A stretch of DNA of 64,000 bases from Hyphomicrobiales bacterium (GCA_003169835.1 PNAI01000036.1:1-64000); one strand, 5' to 3'; positions 9,124 through 18,328 are shown, numbered from the stretch's first letter. A program made the numbers and translations. The notes: a model not told the origin generated them from the letters alone.

Positions 9124-10331
9124 TCAGCCGCGTTTGCCGCCGGAGACGCGCAGCACGACGGACATGGCGGAATCGCCGGCCGCGCACCCGCCGAATACGC
9201 CAATCCCGCCGCCGCGCAGTACAAGCTCTTCGATCATCTCGATGACGCTGCGCAGACCGGTGGGGCCTTGCGGGTGTCCCCAGATCAACGAGCAGCCGTA
9301 GTTGTTCATCTTGTCTACGGGGAAGCCCGTTTCTTTCGACAAGGCAATGTCGTTGACCGCGAACGGATTGTGCGTCTTGACGGCATCGACACCCGAGATG
9401 CCAAGCCCGGCTGCTTCAAGCGCGGATCGACAGGCGGGAGCGACGGCCATCGGCATATGCCCTTTCTCGGTGCGCGCCATGCTGAATCCGAGAATTTCGA
9501 TTTCGATGCCCTTGTTGGACGAAGTCTCGCGCGCTTTCTCACGCGTCGTCACGATCATGCCCGCGTTGCCGTCGGCCGGATGGGTTTGGCCGGCGAATGT
9601 AACCGTTCCATCAGGCTTTACGGGCTTGAGCTTACCGAGCGCTGCAGGTGAGGTGGGGAAGATGCCCTTATCAGCGGACAACATACCAGTTTGTTTGCGG
9701 AAGCCGCCATCGGTGATCGGGACATCGACCATGTAGCGGTGCTGGAACGCGCGATCGCTCGCCAATGCATCCTGGTATTGCTGGTAGCGGCGCAGCACGA
9801 CGTCATGCTGCGCTTGCGTGCTGATCTGGTAGCGGCGCGCCACGTTTTCCGCCGTATCGATCATGGCGTTGTTGGCATGCGGATCGTTGGCGAAATTGTC
9901 CAAGGTCCAGGATTCAGTAATTCCCTGGCCGCCGGGGGCCGTGGGTCGGGATAATAGACGACCGGGCCATTGGACATGCGGTCGGCCGTGATGACCAGCG
10001 AGCAAGTCGCGGTGCCCGCGCCGATTTCCTGCGCGGCCATTTGCATTGCGCGGGCGCTGGTCGCGCAGGCTTGCTGCACGGTCGGGCCCGTCACATTTTC
10101 CAGGCCCATCATGCCCGTCACCCAGGGCAGGCCGAAAAAACCGCTCTTTTGCGGATTGGTGATGCCGAGAATGGCGTGATCGATGGACTCAAGTGGAAAT
10201 TTTTGAGTTTCAAGAGTCTGCTTTGCAATACGCGCCGCAAGCTTGAGGCTGTGCAGATGCGCGAGCGATCCCTGCCATTTTGCGAAGGGCGTCGACCAAT
10301 AGGCGCCGTAGGGAATAAAGGCTCCGGTCAT
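9124..10331 (-). pseudogene. Thiolase (SCP-x / lipid-transfer type acetyl-CoA acetyltransferase), interrupted by a frameshift
   Basis: Two adjacent reading frames together encode one thiolase of about 402 residues. The first (from ATG 10331) carries the N-terminal half with the nucleophile region 'QQACATSARA'. The second carries 'NNYGCSLIWGHPQGPTG' and 'GGCAAGDSAM', holding the catalytic His and second Cys. The frame changes between '...VYYPDP' and 'TAPGGQGITES', at the G run at 9943-9945 on the + strand: one missing base there would explain it. All catalytic residues are intact on either side, so this is either a recent mutation or a homopolymer sequencing error. The enzyme would cleave a beta-ketoacyl-CoA, next to the hydratase/dehydrogenase (13 bases upstream) and the ligase. 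Confidence 0.85.
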
Positions 10332-10343
10332 GTGCGATCCCTT

Positions 10344-12455
10344 TTACGCGCGGCGCGAAGCGTCCCATTTGTCGAAGGTCGATTCATTGCGGGCCAAGAG
10401 TTCCAACAGCGGTGCAGGTGTCCAATATTGCCGATCGAACGTGCGCCCAAATTCCAATATGCGATCCCGGATCACTTTAAGCCCGATCGTATCGGCATAA
10501 AACATCGGGCCGCCATGATAGCGCGGGAAGCCGTAGCCGGAGGTGTAGACCACGTCGATATCGCTGGCGCGCAGGGCAATGCCTTCCTCGAGCAGGCGCG
10601 CGCCTTCATTGACCATGGCGTAGAAGCAACGTTCCTGAATTTCCTGTCGGTCGGGCGTTCGGCGCGCGGCCCCGAGGCGCTTTCCTTCCGCCCAGAACAT
10701 CTCGACGGTTTCAGGATCGGGCGTGCGCTTACGATCCGCGTTATCGTAACGGTAGAAACCGCGCCCGGTTTTTTGTCCGAGCCAACCGCACTCTGTGAGC
10801 ATCGCCGAACAGCGATAGAACGTCGGGTCGTCAGGCAGAAGGTGCTTGCGCGCGACCCGGGTCAGATGGCCTATATCGACGCCGGCCATGTCAAAGACCG
10901 CGAGGATACCCATGGCCATGCCGAATTCCTCGAGCGCGGAATCCACCTGTTCGGGTGTCGCGCCTTCGAGCAGGCAATGCTCGGCCTCGCGCGCGTAGGG
11001 GTCCATCATGCGATTGCCGATGAAGCCGTAACAGACCTTCGCGACGACGCCGGTTTTCTTGATCTGCTTGGCTACATCCATAGCCGTCATCAGAACGTCG
11101 GGTGCAGTTTGGCGCGCCTGGACAATTTCGAGCAGCGGCATGACGTTTGCCGGGCTGAAGAAGTGCAGGCCGATTACGTCCTGCGGCCGCCGCGTGACAG
11201 CGGCGATCTCATCGATATCGAGGGTCGACGTGTTGGTGCCAAGAATGGCGCCGGGGCGTGCGACGCCGTCAAGCTTGCCGAAAATATCTTTCTTGAGCGC
11301 CATGTTCTCGAACACGGCTTCGATCACCAGATCGGCGCTGGCCAGTGCCGAAAAATCCAGTGTCGGCGTGATCAGCGCCATGCGCTGTTCGAACTGATCC
11401 GGTTTAAGGCTGCCGCGTGTGACCGAGCGCTCGTAGTTCTTGCGAATTGTAGCTAGGCCGCGATCGAGATTGGCCTGCGCGGCGTCGACGATTGTCACGG
11501 GGATATTCGCATTCGCAAAGCACATCGCGATTCCACCGCCCATGGTGCCTGCGCCGACGATTCCGACGCGGCTGACCGGCCGGGCCTTTTCGTCAGAAGA
11601 TACGGCGGGGATCTTGCGCACTTCGCGCTCCGCAAAAAACAAATGCCGCAACGCGCGCGCTTCCGGCGCCTGCACAAGACGGCGGGATTGTTCGCTTTCG
11701 ACCTTCAAACCGTCGGCAAACGGAAGTTCGGTCGCGGCCTTCACGGCCTCGAGCAAGGCGAGCGGAGATTTACGGTTGCGCATGGTCTTTGCGATTTGCG
11801 CGCGCTTCTCTTGCAGGATTGCATCGGCCTTTTCAGCATTCTTGACCGGCTGTTCGCGCGTACGGCGAGGGTCGGCACCGCGCGCAATCAAATCACGCGT
11901 AAAGGCAATTGCGCCTTCCACGACATCGCCGGCGGCCAGCGCATCGGCCAACCCAAGCTCGCGCGCCGTTGCGGCCGGGAGCGGTTTTCCGGAAAGCATC
12001 ATATCCAGAGCGCGATCGAGGGGGATGAGGCGCGGCAATCGCTGTGTGCCGCCCGCGCCGGGAATGATGCCGAGCGACAATTCCGGCAGGCCAAAGCGCG
12101 CGTCCTGTTGGGCCACGCGATAATGGCAGGCGAGGGCGAGTTCGGTTCCCGCACCCAAGGCCGTGCCGTGCACTGCAGCGACGACGGGCCGCGGACTGTC
12201 CTCGATCAGTTGCAGCACTTCGTGAAAGCTGGGCGCGCGAATGCCGGTATCGAACTCCTTGATATCGGCACCCGCGACAAAGGTCCTTCCGGCGCAAGCC
12301 AGGACGACCGCCGCGATGTCCGACCGATTTTTCAATTCTGAGAAGGTCTTGTTGAGCCCGGCCCGCACGGCCCGATCCATGGCGTTTACCGGGGGATTGT
12401 CGATTCTGACCACCGCAATGTTGTCGATGACGGAGCAGCTGACAATTTCGTTCAT
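10344..12455 (-). CDS. Bifunctional enoyl-CoA hydratase / 3-hydroxyacyl-CoA dehydrogenase
   Basis: 703 residues, the FadB/FadJ/peroxisomal bifunctional enzyme architecture. The crotonase domain (about 1-190) has 'GTALGAGTELALACHYR' and 'LGIIPGAGGTQRLPR'. The dehydrogenase NAD-binding domain begins near residue 297 with 'VGIVGAGTMGGGIAM'. The catalytic 'GLHFFSPANVMPLLEIVQAR' and C-terminal helical domains follow. It hydrates an enoyl-CoA and oxidises the product to the 3-ketoacyl-CoA for the thiolase encoded 13 bases downstream. With the feruloyl-CoA-synthetase-like ligase this implies beta-oxidative shortening of an arylpropenoate or other acid side chain. It starts the minus-strand operon and is divergent from the Liv-type binding protein. 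Confidence 0.92.
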   Translation of the reverse strand: MNEIVSCSVIDNIAVVRIDNPPVNAMDRAVRAGLNKTFSELKNRSDIAAVVLACAGRTFVAGADIKEFDTGIRAPSFHEVLQLIEDSPRPVVAAVHGTALGAGTELALACHYRVAQQDARFGLPELSLGIIPGAGGTQRLPRLIPLDRALDMMLSGKPLPAATARELGLADALAAGDVVEGAIAFTRDLIARGADPRRTREQPVKNAEKADAILQEKRAQIAKTMRNRKSPLALLEAVKAATELPFADGLKVESEQSRRLVQAPEARALRHLFFAEREVRKIPAVSSDEKARPVSRVGIVGAGTMGGGIAMCFANANIPVTIVDAAQANLDRGLATIRKNYERSVTRGSLKPDQFEQRMALITPTLDFSALASADLVIEAVFENMALKKDIFGKLDGVARPGAILGTNTSTLDIDEIAAVTRRPQDVIGLHFFSPANVMPLLEIVQARQTAPDVLMTAMDVAKQIKKTGVVAKVCYGFIGNRMMDPYAREAEHCLLEGATPEQVDSALEEFGMAMGILAVFDMAGVDIGHLTRVARKHLLPDDPTFYRCSAMLTECGWLGQKTGRGFYRYDNADRKRTPDPETVEMFWAEGKRLGAARRTPDRQEIQERCFYAMVNEGARLLEEGIALRASDIDVVYTSGYGFPRYHGGPMFYADTIGLKVIRDRILEFGRTFDRQYWTPAPLLELLARNESTFDKWDASRRA

Positions 12456-12502
12456 TGCCTCATCCCGGTCCGTGGTGTGGTCTCTTGTCGCGTCTGAATA
12501 TT

Positions 12503-12525
12503 TGTAATATTGTATAATTATTACA
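12503..12525. promoter_or_regulatory. Candidate operator, AT-rich imperfect palindrome in a divergent promoter region
   Basis: Half-sites TGTAATA and TATTACA face each other (23 bases in total) in the 288-base gap between the hydratase/dehydrogenase operon and the Liv binding-protein gene. The surrounding DNA is strikingly AT-rich for this genome. A MarR protein is encoded at 17675, so a MarR operator is plausible. No binding evidence is available. Confidence 0.35.
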
Positions 12526-12743
12526 TACTATAAATGCAATCGCGCGAAGGCGCGGTTGGGGGAACGGCGGGCGCATCAAGGGCGGTGCCAAGCGACACAA
12601 AGGCACCACCGGCAGGCTTCCGAACAAGCAGACTCCCGAACAAGGAGTGCGACGTTTCGAATCTGTGCAATAATCACATAACAGGATTGGTGGAACTCGC
12701 GGCTCGTGCGCCTGAATCCACGGACATAACAACGGAGGAAGCC

Positions 12744-13898
12744 ATGGGAATCTTAAGAGGCCTCTATCTCGCTGTTGCAATTTCCAGCGCGGCGAGTTTT
12801 TCGTTCATCGCGTCGTCAATGGCGCAAGACCTCACGATCGGGGTCAGCATCTCGACCACAGGGCAGGGTGCGGCGCTCGGCATTCCTGAGCGTAACACCA
12901 TAACTTTGTTTCCCGAGCAGATCGGGGGCGTCAAGATCAAGGTGATACAGCTTGACGACGCAGGCGATCCCACTGCGGCGACGACCAATGCGCGCCGGTT
13001 GATTACCGAAAACAAAGTGGACGTTCTCGTCGGATCGTCGATCACGCCGGCGACTATCGCAATCGCAAATGTCGCGTTCGAAGCCACCGTACCGCATTTT
13101 GCGCTCGCGCCGATGCCGGTCGCTGCAGGCAAAGAAAAGTGGACGATCGTGCTGCCACAGCCTGTCGGGCTGATGGCGAAAGCGCTGTTCGAGCACATGA
13201 AGAAAAACAATGTGAAGACCGTCGGCTTGATCGGATTCTCCGACTCCTGGGGCGATCTTTGGGTGAAGTCGTTCAAAGATATCGGCGAGCCGATGGGGTT
13301 ACAGATGGTGGCGGACGAGCGCTATGCGCGCGCCGATACTTCGGTCGCGGGTCAGGCGCTCAAACTCGTCTCGACAAATCCTGACGCGGTGCTGGTCGCA
13401 GGCTCGGGCACGGCCGCTGCGCTGCCGCAGATCGCGCTGCGCGAACGCGGCTACAAGGGTCCGATCTATCAGACCCACGGCGCGGTCACCAAGGACTTCA
13501 TCAAGATTGCCGGCAAATCGGCGGAAGGTAGCATCTTGGCATCCGGCCCGGTGGTGGCGGCCGAATTGCAAGCGGACTCTGCACTGACCAAGGCGCCGGG
13601 CGTTGCGTATGTGACCGCTTACGAAGGCAAGTATGGCAAAGACACCCGCACGCAGTTCGGCGCGCACATGTGGGATACGTTGCAGATCCTCAACCGGATC
13701 GTTCCGGTTGCGCTGAAGAAGGCCAAGCCGGGTACGCAGGAGTTCCGCGAGGCGATCCGTACAGCGCTGGAAAGCGAACGCGAAATTGCGGCGAGCCAGG
13801 CCGTCTATAATTTCACCGCGACCAACCGCTACGGCGTGGATGACCGCGCACGCATTCTGATCACCGTCAAAAATGGCGATTGGGACGTCATCAAATAA
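12744..13898 (+). CDS. livK: Branched-chain amino acid-type ABC transporter substrate-binding protein
   Basis: 384 residues of the LivK/Peripla_BP_6 type, with a signal peptide ending near 'ASSMAQ'. 'LTIGVSISTTGQGAALGIPE' is the typical opening of the mature protein. The start at ATG 12744 follows a strong GGAGGA site five bases upstream; longer in-frame extensions lack one. The permease and ATPase genes lie convergently at 13968-17491, so the transporter is split between two transcription units. Many Liv-type receptors in soil alphaproteobacteria bind aromatic acids (for example CouP of R. palustris). The neighbouring ligases suggest the same here. Confidence 0.9.
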   Translation: MGILRGLYLAVAISSAASFSFIASSMAQDLTIGVSISTTGQGAALGIPERNTITLFPEQIGGVKIKVIQLDDAGDPTAATTNARRLITENKVDVLVGSSITPATIAIANVAFEATVPHFALAPMPVAAGKEKWTIVLPQPVGLMAKALFEHMKKNNVKTVGLIGFSDSWGDLWVKSFKDIGEPMGLQMVADERYARADTSVAGQALKLVSTNPDAVLVAGSGTAAALPQIALRERGYKGPIYQTHGAVTKDFIKIAGKSAEGSILASGPVVAAELQADSALTKAPGVAYVTAYEGKYGKDTRTQFGAHMWDTLQILNRIVPVALKKAKPGTQEFREAIRTALESEREIAASQAVYNFTATNRYGVDDRARILITVKNGDWDVIK

Positions 13899-13918
13899 TA
13901 TCGATCGCGCTTTATTCG

Positions 13919-13950
13919 TTTTGGCCACGAGGTCAACCTCGTGGCCAAAA
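13919..13950. terminator. Bidirectional intrinsic terminator between convergent genes
   Basis: A perfect 14-base inverted repeat (TTTTGGCCACGAGG, loop TCAA, then its complement) lies between the convergent ends at 13898 and 13968. T runs follow the stem on both strands. It should stop transcription from both the binding-protein gene and the livF operon. Confidence 0.9.
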
Positions 13951-13967
13951 TGTTTTTTGAGCAGCAG

Positions 13968-14684
13968 CTATTCGCTGATGCCGAGATAGCTTTCTGCGAT
14001 GCGGGCATCGCCGATCAAGTCGCCGGCCCGGCCTTCAAGCGTAAATAATCCCAGTTCCATCATGTAGGCCCGATCCGCGATCCGCAGCGCCGCGCGCGCA
14101 TTCTGCTCCACCAGCAGAATCGATACACCGGAATCGCGAAGTTCAGTGATGATCCGAAAAATCTCGGCGACGATCTTGGGCGCAAGGCCCAGGCTCGGTT
14201 CGTCGAGCATGAGCAGACGCGGACTGCTCATCAGCGCCCGGCCCATGGCCAGCATCTGGCGCTCGCCACCGGACAACGTGCCGGCCAGCTGACGTCGACG
14301 TTCGTTCAGCCGCGGGAAACGTCTAAATACATCGTCCATACCGCGGCGGCGGCGATCCGCGGATACGCGATAGCCCCCGAGCAGGAGATTGTCCTCTACC
14401 GTCATCGACGCAAACAGCTCACGTTTCTCGGGAACCAGGCACATACCAAGCTCGACCCGCTGCTCCACTTCCAGCCGCGCAATATCGTCACCGGCAAAGC
14501 GCACTTGCCCCGCCGCCGGCAATACGCCCATGAGCGCATTGAGAAGCGTGCTCTTGCCCGCGCCGTTGGCGCCGATGACCGTGACGATTTCGCTGTCGCC
14601 GATATTCAGCGCAATGTCGTGCACCGCCTCGACCGTCCCGTAGGCGATGGAATAGTCGGCAATGCTTAACAGCGGTGTGCTCAC
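13968..14684 (-). CDS. livF: Branched-chain amino acid-type ABC transporter ATP-binding protein LivF
   Basis: 238 residues, the usual LivF length. The Walker A 'GANGAGKST' is near residue 38. The signature 'LSGGERQMLAMGRAL' and Walker B 'LLMLDEPSLGLAP' follow. It is one of two nucleotide-binding subunits that power the importer; the other is the C-terminal half of the preceding gene. The two genes overlap by ATGA, giving coupled translation. Confidence 0.93.
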   Translation of the reverse strand: MSTPLLSIADYSIAYGTVEAVHDIALNIGDSEIVTVIGANGAGKSTLLNALMGVLPAAGQVRFAGDDIARLEVEQRVELGMCLVPEKRELFASMTVEDNLLLGGYRVSADRRRRGMDDVFRRFPRLNERRRQLAGTLSGGERQMLAMGRALMSSPRLLMLDEPSLGLAPKIVAEIFRIITELRDSGVSILLVEQNARAALRIADRAYMMELGLFTLEGRAGDLIGDARIAESYLGISE

Positions 14685-16450
14685 GGCTCGGTTCCCAGAT
14701 AAGCAGCGAGCACGGCAGGATTCGTCTTGATGGCGGCGGGAGTGTCTTGGGCGATTTTTCCGCCGAGATCGAGCACAACGATTTGATCCGCGAGCTTCAT
14801 CACAAAGCTCATATCGTGCTCGACAAGCAGCAAGGTCATGCCTTCTGCGCGCAGCTGGCGCAGCAGATCGGCGAGCGAGCGCTTTTCAAGCTGCCGAAGT
14901 CCTGCGGCCGGCTCATCGAGCAGCAGAAGCCGGGGATCAAGGCAAAGCGCGCGTGCGATTTCGACAATCCGCTGCTGACCGAGAGGTAGGCTGCCGGCCG
15001 GCTTGTGCATGTGCTCCGATAGACCAACGCGCGCGATTTGGCGGCTTGCCTCCGCCAGAAGTCTCGCTTCCTCCGTACGGTCGAGGTGCAGAACGCTAGC
15101 GACTACACTTGACCGACCGCGCAAATGCGCGCCAAGCGCAACATTGTCGAGAACGCTCATATCGGGGACGAGCTTGACGTGCTGAAACGTGCGCGCGATG
15201 CCGCGTTGCGCGATGTCGGGCGGGGCGTGATTGCCGATCGATTCGTTGACAAAGCGAATCGTACCGCTGGTCAACGTCAGGACGCCGGTGATTAAATTGA
15301 AAAGTGTGCTCTTCCCCGCGCCATTTGGCCCAATCAACGCCATGATCTGTTGCGGTTCGACGGAAAAACTTACGTCGTTGACCGCGATAATGCCGCCGAA
15401 GCGCTTGCTCGCGGACTCGATCGACAACAAGGAGGCGTGTTCAGTCTTTTCGATCACGCGGTGGGGCAAAGGGAATACTTCGAGGGAGGGTGTCGCCGGT
15501 GTGACAGAGGGAAACAACGCGGCGAGCCGCGACCAAAGCCCTTCGCGCGCGAAATGCAGCGCTGCGACGAGCAGAATGCCGAATACGATCGGGTCCGCTT
15601 GCACATCATTACCGAACAGCGCCGGCAGGATTCGCTGGAGTGCATCTTTGAGCAAGGTGACAAGGCCCGCACCGATCAGCGCACCCCAGACGTGGCCAGC
15701 GCCGCCGAGCGTTGCCATCAGCAGATATTCGATGCCGGCACCCAGGCCAAATGGCGTCGGGTTTACGCTGCGTTGCAGATGGGCGTAAAGCCAGCCGGAT
15801 AGTCCGGCCAGCAATGCCGCATAGACAAAGACGATGAGCTTCATGGACGTGCGGTTGACGCCGAAAGACTCCGCCGCGACACCACCGGTCCGGAGGGCGC
15901 GAATGGCGCGACCGATACGTGAAGACAGAAGGTTGGAAGTGCCGATGCCCGCGAGCAATACGCAGGTCCATATGACCCAATACATCGCCTTCGGATCGAT
16001 AAGGCTTTGCGATCCAATGGACAGCGGCGGAATGCCGCTGACGCCGTCGTGGCGGCCAAGCAGTTCAATTTTTCCGAACAGAAAGTAGAGGCTAATCCCC
16101 CAGGCAATCGTACCGAGCGGCAGAAAATGGCCGGAGAGCCGCACGGTCACCAACCCGAGCGCGACGGCGGCCAGACCCGTCACAAGAAGCGCGATGGGAA
16201 GGCTGATCCAGGGCGAGAGGCCATAGGTGGTCGTCAGCACGGCCGTCGTATAAGCGCCAAAGCCGCAAAACGTCGCCTGGCCGAACGATGTCATGCCGCT
16301 GACGCCGGTCAGCAACACCAGTCCGATTGCGACCAGCGAGGCGAGCCCGATGTTGTTGAGCAATGTGATCCAGAATGGCGGCAAGCCCGGAATGATCGGA
16401 AGCACCGCAAGGGCGAGCGCAAAGAGCAAAATGCCGCGATGCGCGCGCAT
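14681..16450 (-). CDS. Fused Liv-type ABC permease-ATPase (LivM-LivG)
   Basis: 589 residues in one continuous frame. Residues 1-310 are a LivM-type permease with about nine membrane segments and the family motif 'TSFGQATFCGFGAYTTAVLT'. A linker of about 30 residues leads to a LivG-type ATPase (340-589) with Walker A 'GPNGAGKST' at 374-382, signature 'LPLGQQRIVEIARAL' and Walker B 'LLLLDEPAAGLR'. The fusion would bring one permease and one ATPase subunit together in a fixed ratio. Such fusions occur in aromatic-acid importers of alpha- and betaproteobacteria. It follows livH by three bases and overlaps livF. Confidence 0.92.
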   Translation of the reverse strand: MRAHRGILLFALALAVLPIIPGLPPFWITLLNNIGLASLVAIGLVLLTGVSGMTSFGQATFCGFGAYTTAVLTTTYGLSPWISLPIALLVTGLAAVALGLVTVRLSGHFLPLGTIAWGISLYFLFGKIELLGRHDGVSGIPPLSIGSQSLIDPKAMYWVIWTCVLLAGIGTSNLLSSRIGRAIRALRTGGVAAESFGVNRTSMKLIVFVYAALLAGLSGWLYAHLQRSVNPTPFGLGAGIEYLLMATLGGAGHVWGALIGAGLVTLLKDALQRILPALFGNDVQADPIVFGILLVAALHFAREGLWSRLAALFPSVTPATPSLEVFPLPHRVIEKTEHASLLSIESASKRFGGIIAVNDVSFSVEPQQIMALIGPNGAGKSTLFNLITGVLTLTSGTIRFVNESIGNHAPPDIAQRGIARTFQHVKLVPDMSVLDNVALGAHLRGRSSVVASVLHLDRTEEARLLAEASRQIARVGLSEHMHKPAGSLPLGQQRIVEIARALCLDPRLLLLDEPAAGLRQLEKRSLADLLRQLRAEGMTLLLVEHDMSFVMKLADQIVVLDLGGKIAQDTPAAIKTNPAVLAAYLGTEP

Positions 16451-16453
16451 GCT

Positions 16454-17491
16454 CTATTCATCCTCCTCGATCTGCGGTGCGTAAAGCGAGCGCCACAGCA
16501 ACACTGGGACGATGAGCATAAACACGATGACTTCCTTGTAACTGCTGGCATGAAACGAGGCGAAAGCCTCGATGATCCCCACCGCGATGGCCGCGACTGC
16601 CGTTATGGGATAACTCGCCAACGCGCCGAAGATCGCCGCAACGAATCCTTTGAGGCCGATCAGAAAACCGGTGTCGTAATAAACCGTGGTCACCGGCATG
16701 ATCAGGATGCCGGAGATCGCGCCAAGAAATGATGAGAGCGCAAAGGCGATCTGTCCTGAGCCGGCGACCGATATTCCCACGAGCCGCGCGCCGAGCCGGT
16801 TGGCTGCCGTGGCACGTAGCGCCTTGCCGCGGAGCGTTCGATCGAAAAAGAGATAGAGCCCGCCCGTCAGCGCCAAAGTCACTGCATAGACTGCGATCGT
16901 CTGTCCCGTAAACGGGAGCTTTCCGAGCGTGAACGAGATATCGGTGAGCGTCGGCGCGCGCAGGCCCTCCGGGCCGAAGAAAACCAGCCCCAGCCCGACC
17001 ATTGAGAGATGGACGCCGACCGCGGCGATCAGCAACGTCAACACTGAAGCATTTGCCAGTGGCTGGAAGGCAATTCGGTAAAGATACGGCCCCATCGGGA
17101 CGACGATTGCGAGCGTAAGAAGAAAATTGAGCCATGCCGATTGATCCGGCCTGGCCAGCATCCGGATGAGAAAGAACACAGCGAGCGGCAACGCGATGCC
17201 GCCGGCGATCTCGCGAATGAACGACCGCAAAGTCAGAAGGTAACGCGTCCGCCAAAGTTGAATGACGCAGGACGCGATCCCAAACACCAGCAAGAGCCAG
17301 ATGGTGCTGGGAATTTTTCCGATGCTGAGCAACGCAAACGTCAGGCCGCCGTAGGCAACGAACTCGCCCTGGGGAATGAAAATGATGCGCGTGACGGCAA
17401 AGACAAGGACAAGCGCAAAGCCGAGCAGGGCGTAAATCGCACCATTGGTCAGGCCATCTTGCAAGAGAAAAAGCAGGATGAGTCCATCCAT
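16454..17491 (-). CDS. livH: Branched-chain amino acid-type ABC transporter permease LivH
   Basis: 345 residues with about eight membrane segments. 'DGLTNGAIYALLGFALVLVF' (residues 10-29) is the classic LivH beginning and 'GLKGFVAAIFGALASYPITA' the late conserved block. ATG 17491 is preferred over a TTG six bases upstream because GGGAAG lies nine bases before it. It is the first gene of the minus-strand livH-livMG-livF operon and is divergent from the MarR gene. Confidence 0.9.
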   Translation of the reverse strand: MDGLILLFLLQDGLTNGAIYALLGFALVLVFAVTRIIFIPQGEFVAYGGLTFALLSIGKIPSTIWLLLVFGIASCVIQLWRTRYLLTLRSFIREIAGGIALPLAVFFLIRMLARPDQSAWLNFLLTLAIVVPMGPYLYRIAFQPLANASVLTLLIAAVGVHLSMVGLGLVFFGPEGLRAPTLTDISFTLGKLPFTGQTIAVYAVTLALTGGLYLFFDRTLRGKALRATAANRLGARLVGISVAGSGQIAFALSSFLGAISGILIMPVTTVYYDTGFLIGLKGFVAAIFGALASYPITAVAAIAVGIIEAFASFHASSYKEVIVFMLIVPVLLWRSLYAPQIEEDE

Positions 17492-17592
17492 AGGCAATCA
17501 CTTCCCGATCGGTTGCGGCAAGCCGTCGGGTACGTGTAAGCACAATGAAATAGCGATTGCCACGGCCCCTCCCGAAATCTGTCTTATTTTTT

Positions 17593-17622
17593 ATGAAATA
17601 TAACTATTATGGAATATAAACT
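17593..17622. promoter_or_regulatory. Candidate regulator binding region: AT-rich tandem repeat between livH and marR
   Basis: Two near-identical 13-14 base units, ATGAAATATAACT and ATGGAATATAAACT, are spaced 16 bases apart. They lie in the divergent region between livH and the MarR gene. The position suits autoregulation by the MarR protein and control of the importer. This is inferred from position and base composition. Confidence 0.35.
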
Positions 17623-17674
17623 CAACAAATCAGTCGGGCGCCATCGCGCGCCGGAAACCACGAGCAGATTGACA

Positions 17675-18175
17675 ATGCGAGCAACGCAACGACGAGCCGC
17701 AATCCGCGCCGATCATGCGCCAAACGCTGGCACCGGCCAATTGGATCTGGGGCCCCTGCCGAACCTCACCGGTTATGTCCTGCGCCGGACGCAGCTTGCC
17801 GTATTCGACGATTTCATCAGAACTTTTGCGCTGCTCGGCTTGCGACCGGCACAGTTTAGTGCGCTCATTGCGATCCAAAGAAATCCCGGCCGCAAACAGT
17901 CCGAGATCGCGGCAGCGCTTGGCATCAAGCAAGCCAATTTCGTCGCGTTGATGGATAAACTCGACCAGCGCGGGTTGACGCGCCGAGTCAGGTCATCGAC
18001 GGATCGGCGATCACACGCGCTGACGCTGACGCCCAAGGGAGCGGCTTTGCTGCAAAAGGCTCTTGGCGTTCTGGAAAAATACGAGCGGCGTTTTGTGTCG
18101 CAACTTGGTTCAGGCGAGCATGAGCGATTGCTCGAACTGCTCAGAAAGATCAGGCTCGTGTCTTCTGCAAGATAA
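17675..18175 (+). CDS. MarR family transcriptional regulator
   Basis: 166 residues from ATG 17675. It has a winged helix-turn-helix with 'LGLRPAQFSALIAIQRNPGR', 'IKQANFVALMDKLDQRGL' (recognition helix) and the wing 'RSSTDRRSHALTLTPKG'. A longer version from 17609 would start inside the AT-rich repeat that looks regulatory. MarR proteins typically repress divergent genes until they bind an aromatic acid or its CoA ester; CouR of R. palustris responds to p-coumaroyl-CoA. Position beside the importer and ligase genes makes a comparable role likely. Effector unknown. Confidence 0.88.
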   Translation: MRATQRRAAIRADHAPNAGTGQLDLGPLPNLTGYVLRRTQLAVFDDFIRTFALLGLRPAQFSALIAIQRNPGRKQSEIAAALGIKQANFVALMDKLDQRGLTRRVRSSTDRRSHALTLTPKGAALLQKALGVLEKYERRFVSQLGSGEHERLLELLRKIRLVSSAR

Positions 18176-18180
18176 TCAGT

Positions 18181-18197
18181 CAGACGTCGTACGTCTG
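18181..18197. terminator. Short inverted repeat after the MarR gene, possible terminator
   Basis: A perfect 7-base stem (CAGACGT / ACGTCTG, loop CGT) begins five bases after the stop codon. A T-rich stretch follows about 13 bases later rather than directly, so termination would be weak. Confidence 0.35.
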
Positions 18198-18328
18198 CTT
18201 CTGGCAGATTTTGTTGCAAAAATATTTTTTGAGGTGCGCGCGTGAAGGTCGCAACAGAATTAAGTGTTGCACCGCCAGACTAGCGCCTCACTCGACATCA
18301 ATTTGACCGGCCTGCATTGTTTTCGACG

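Noticed and set aside
10041..11456. Long open frame (471 codons) on the plus strand
   Set aside because: It lies antisense to the thiolase and the hydratase/dehydrogenase, whose protein families are unmistakable. High GC content gives long antisense frames.
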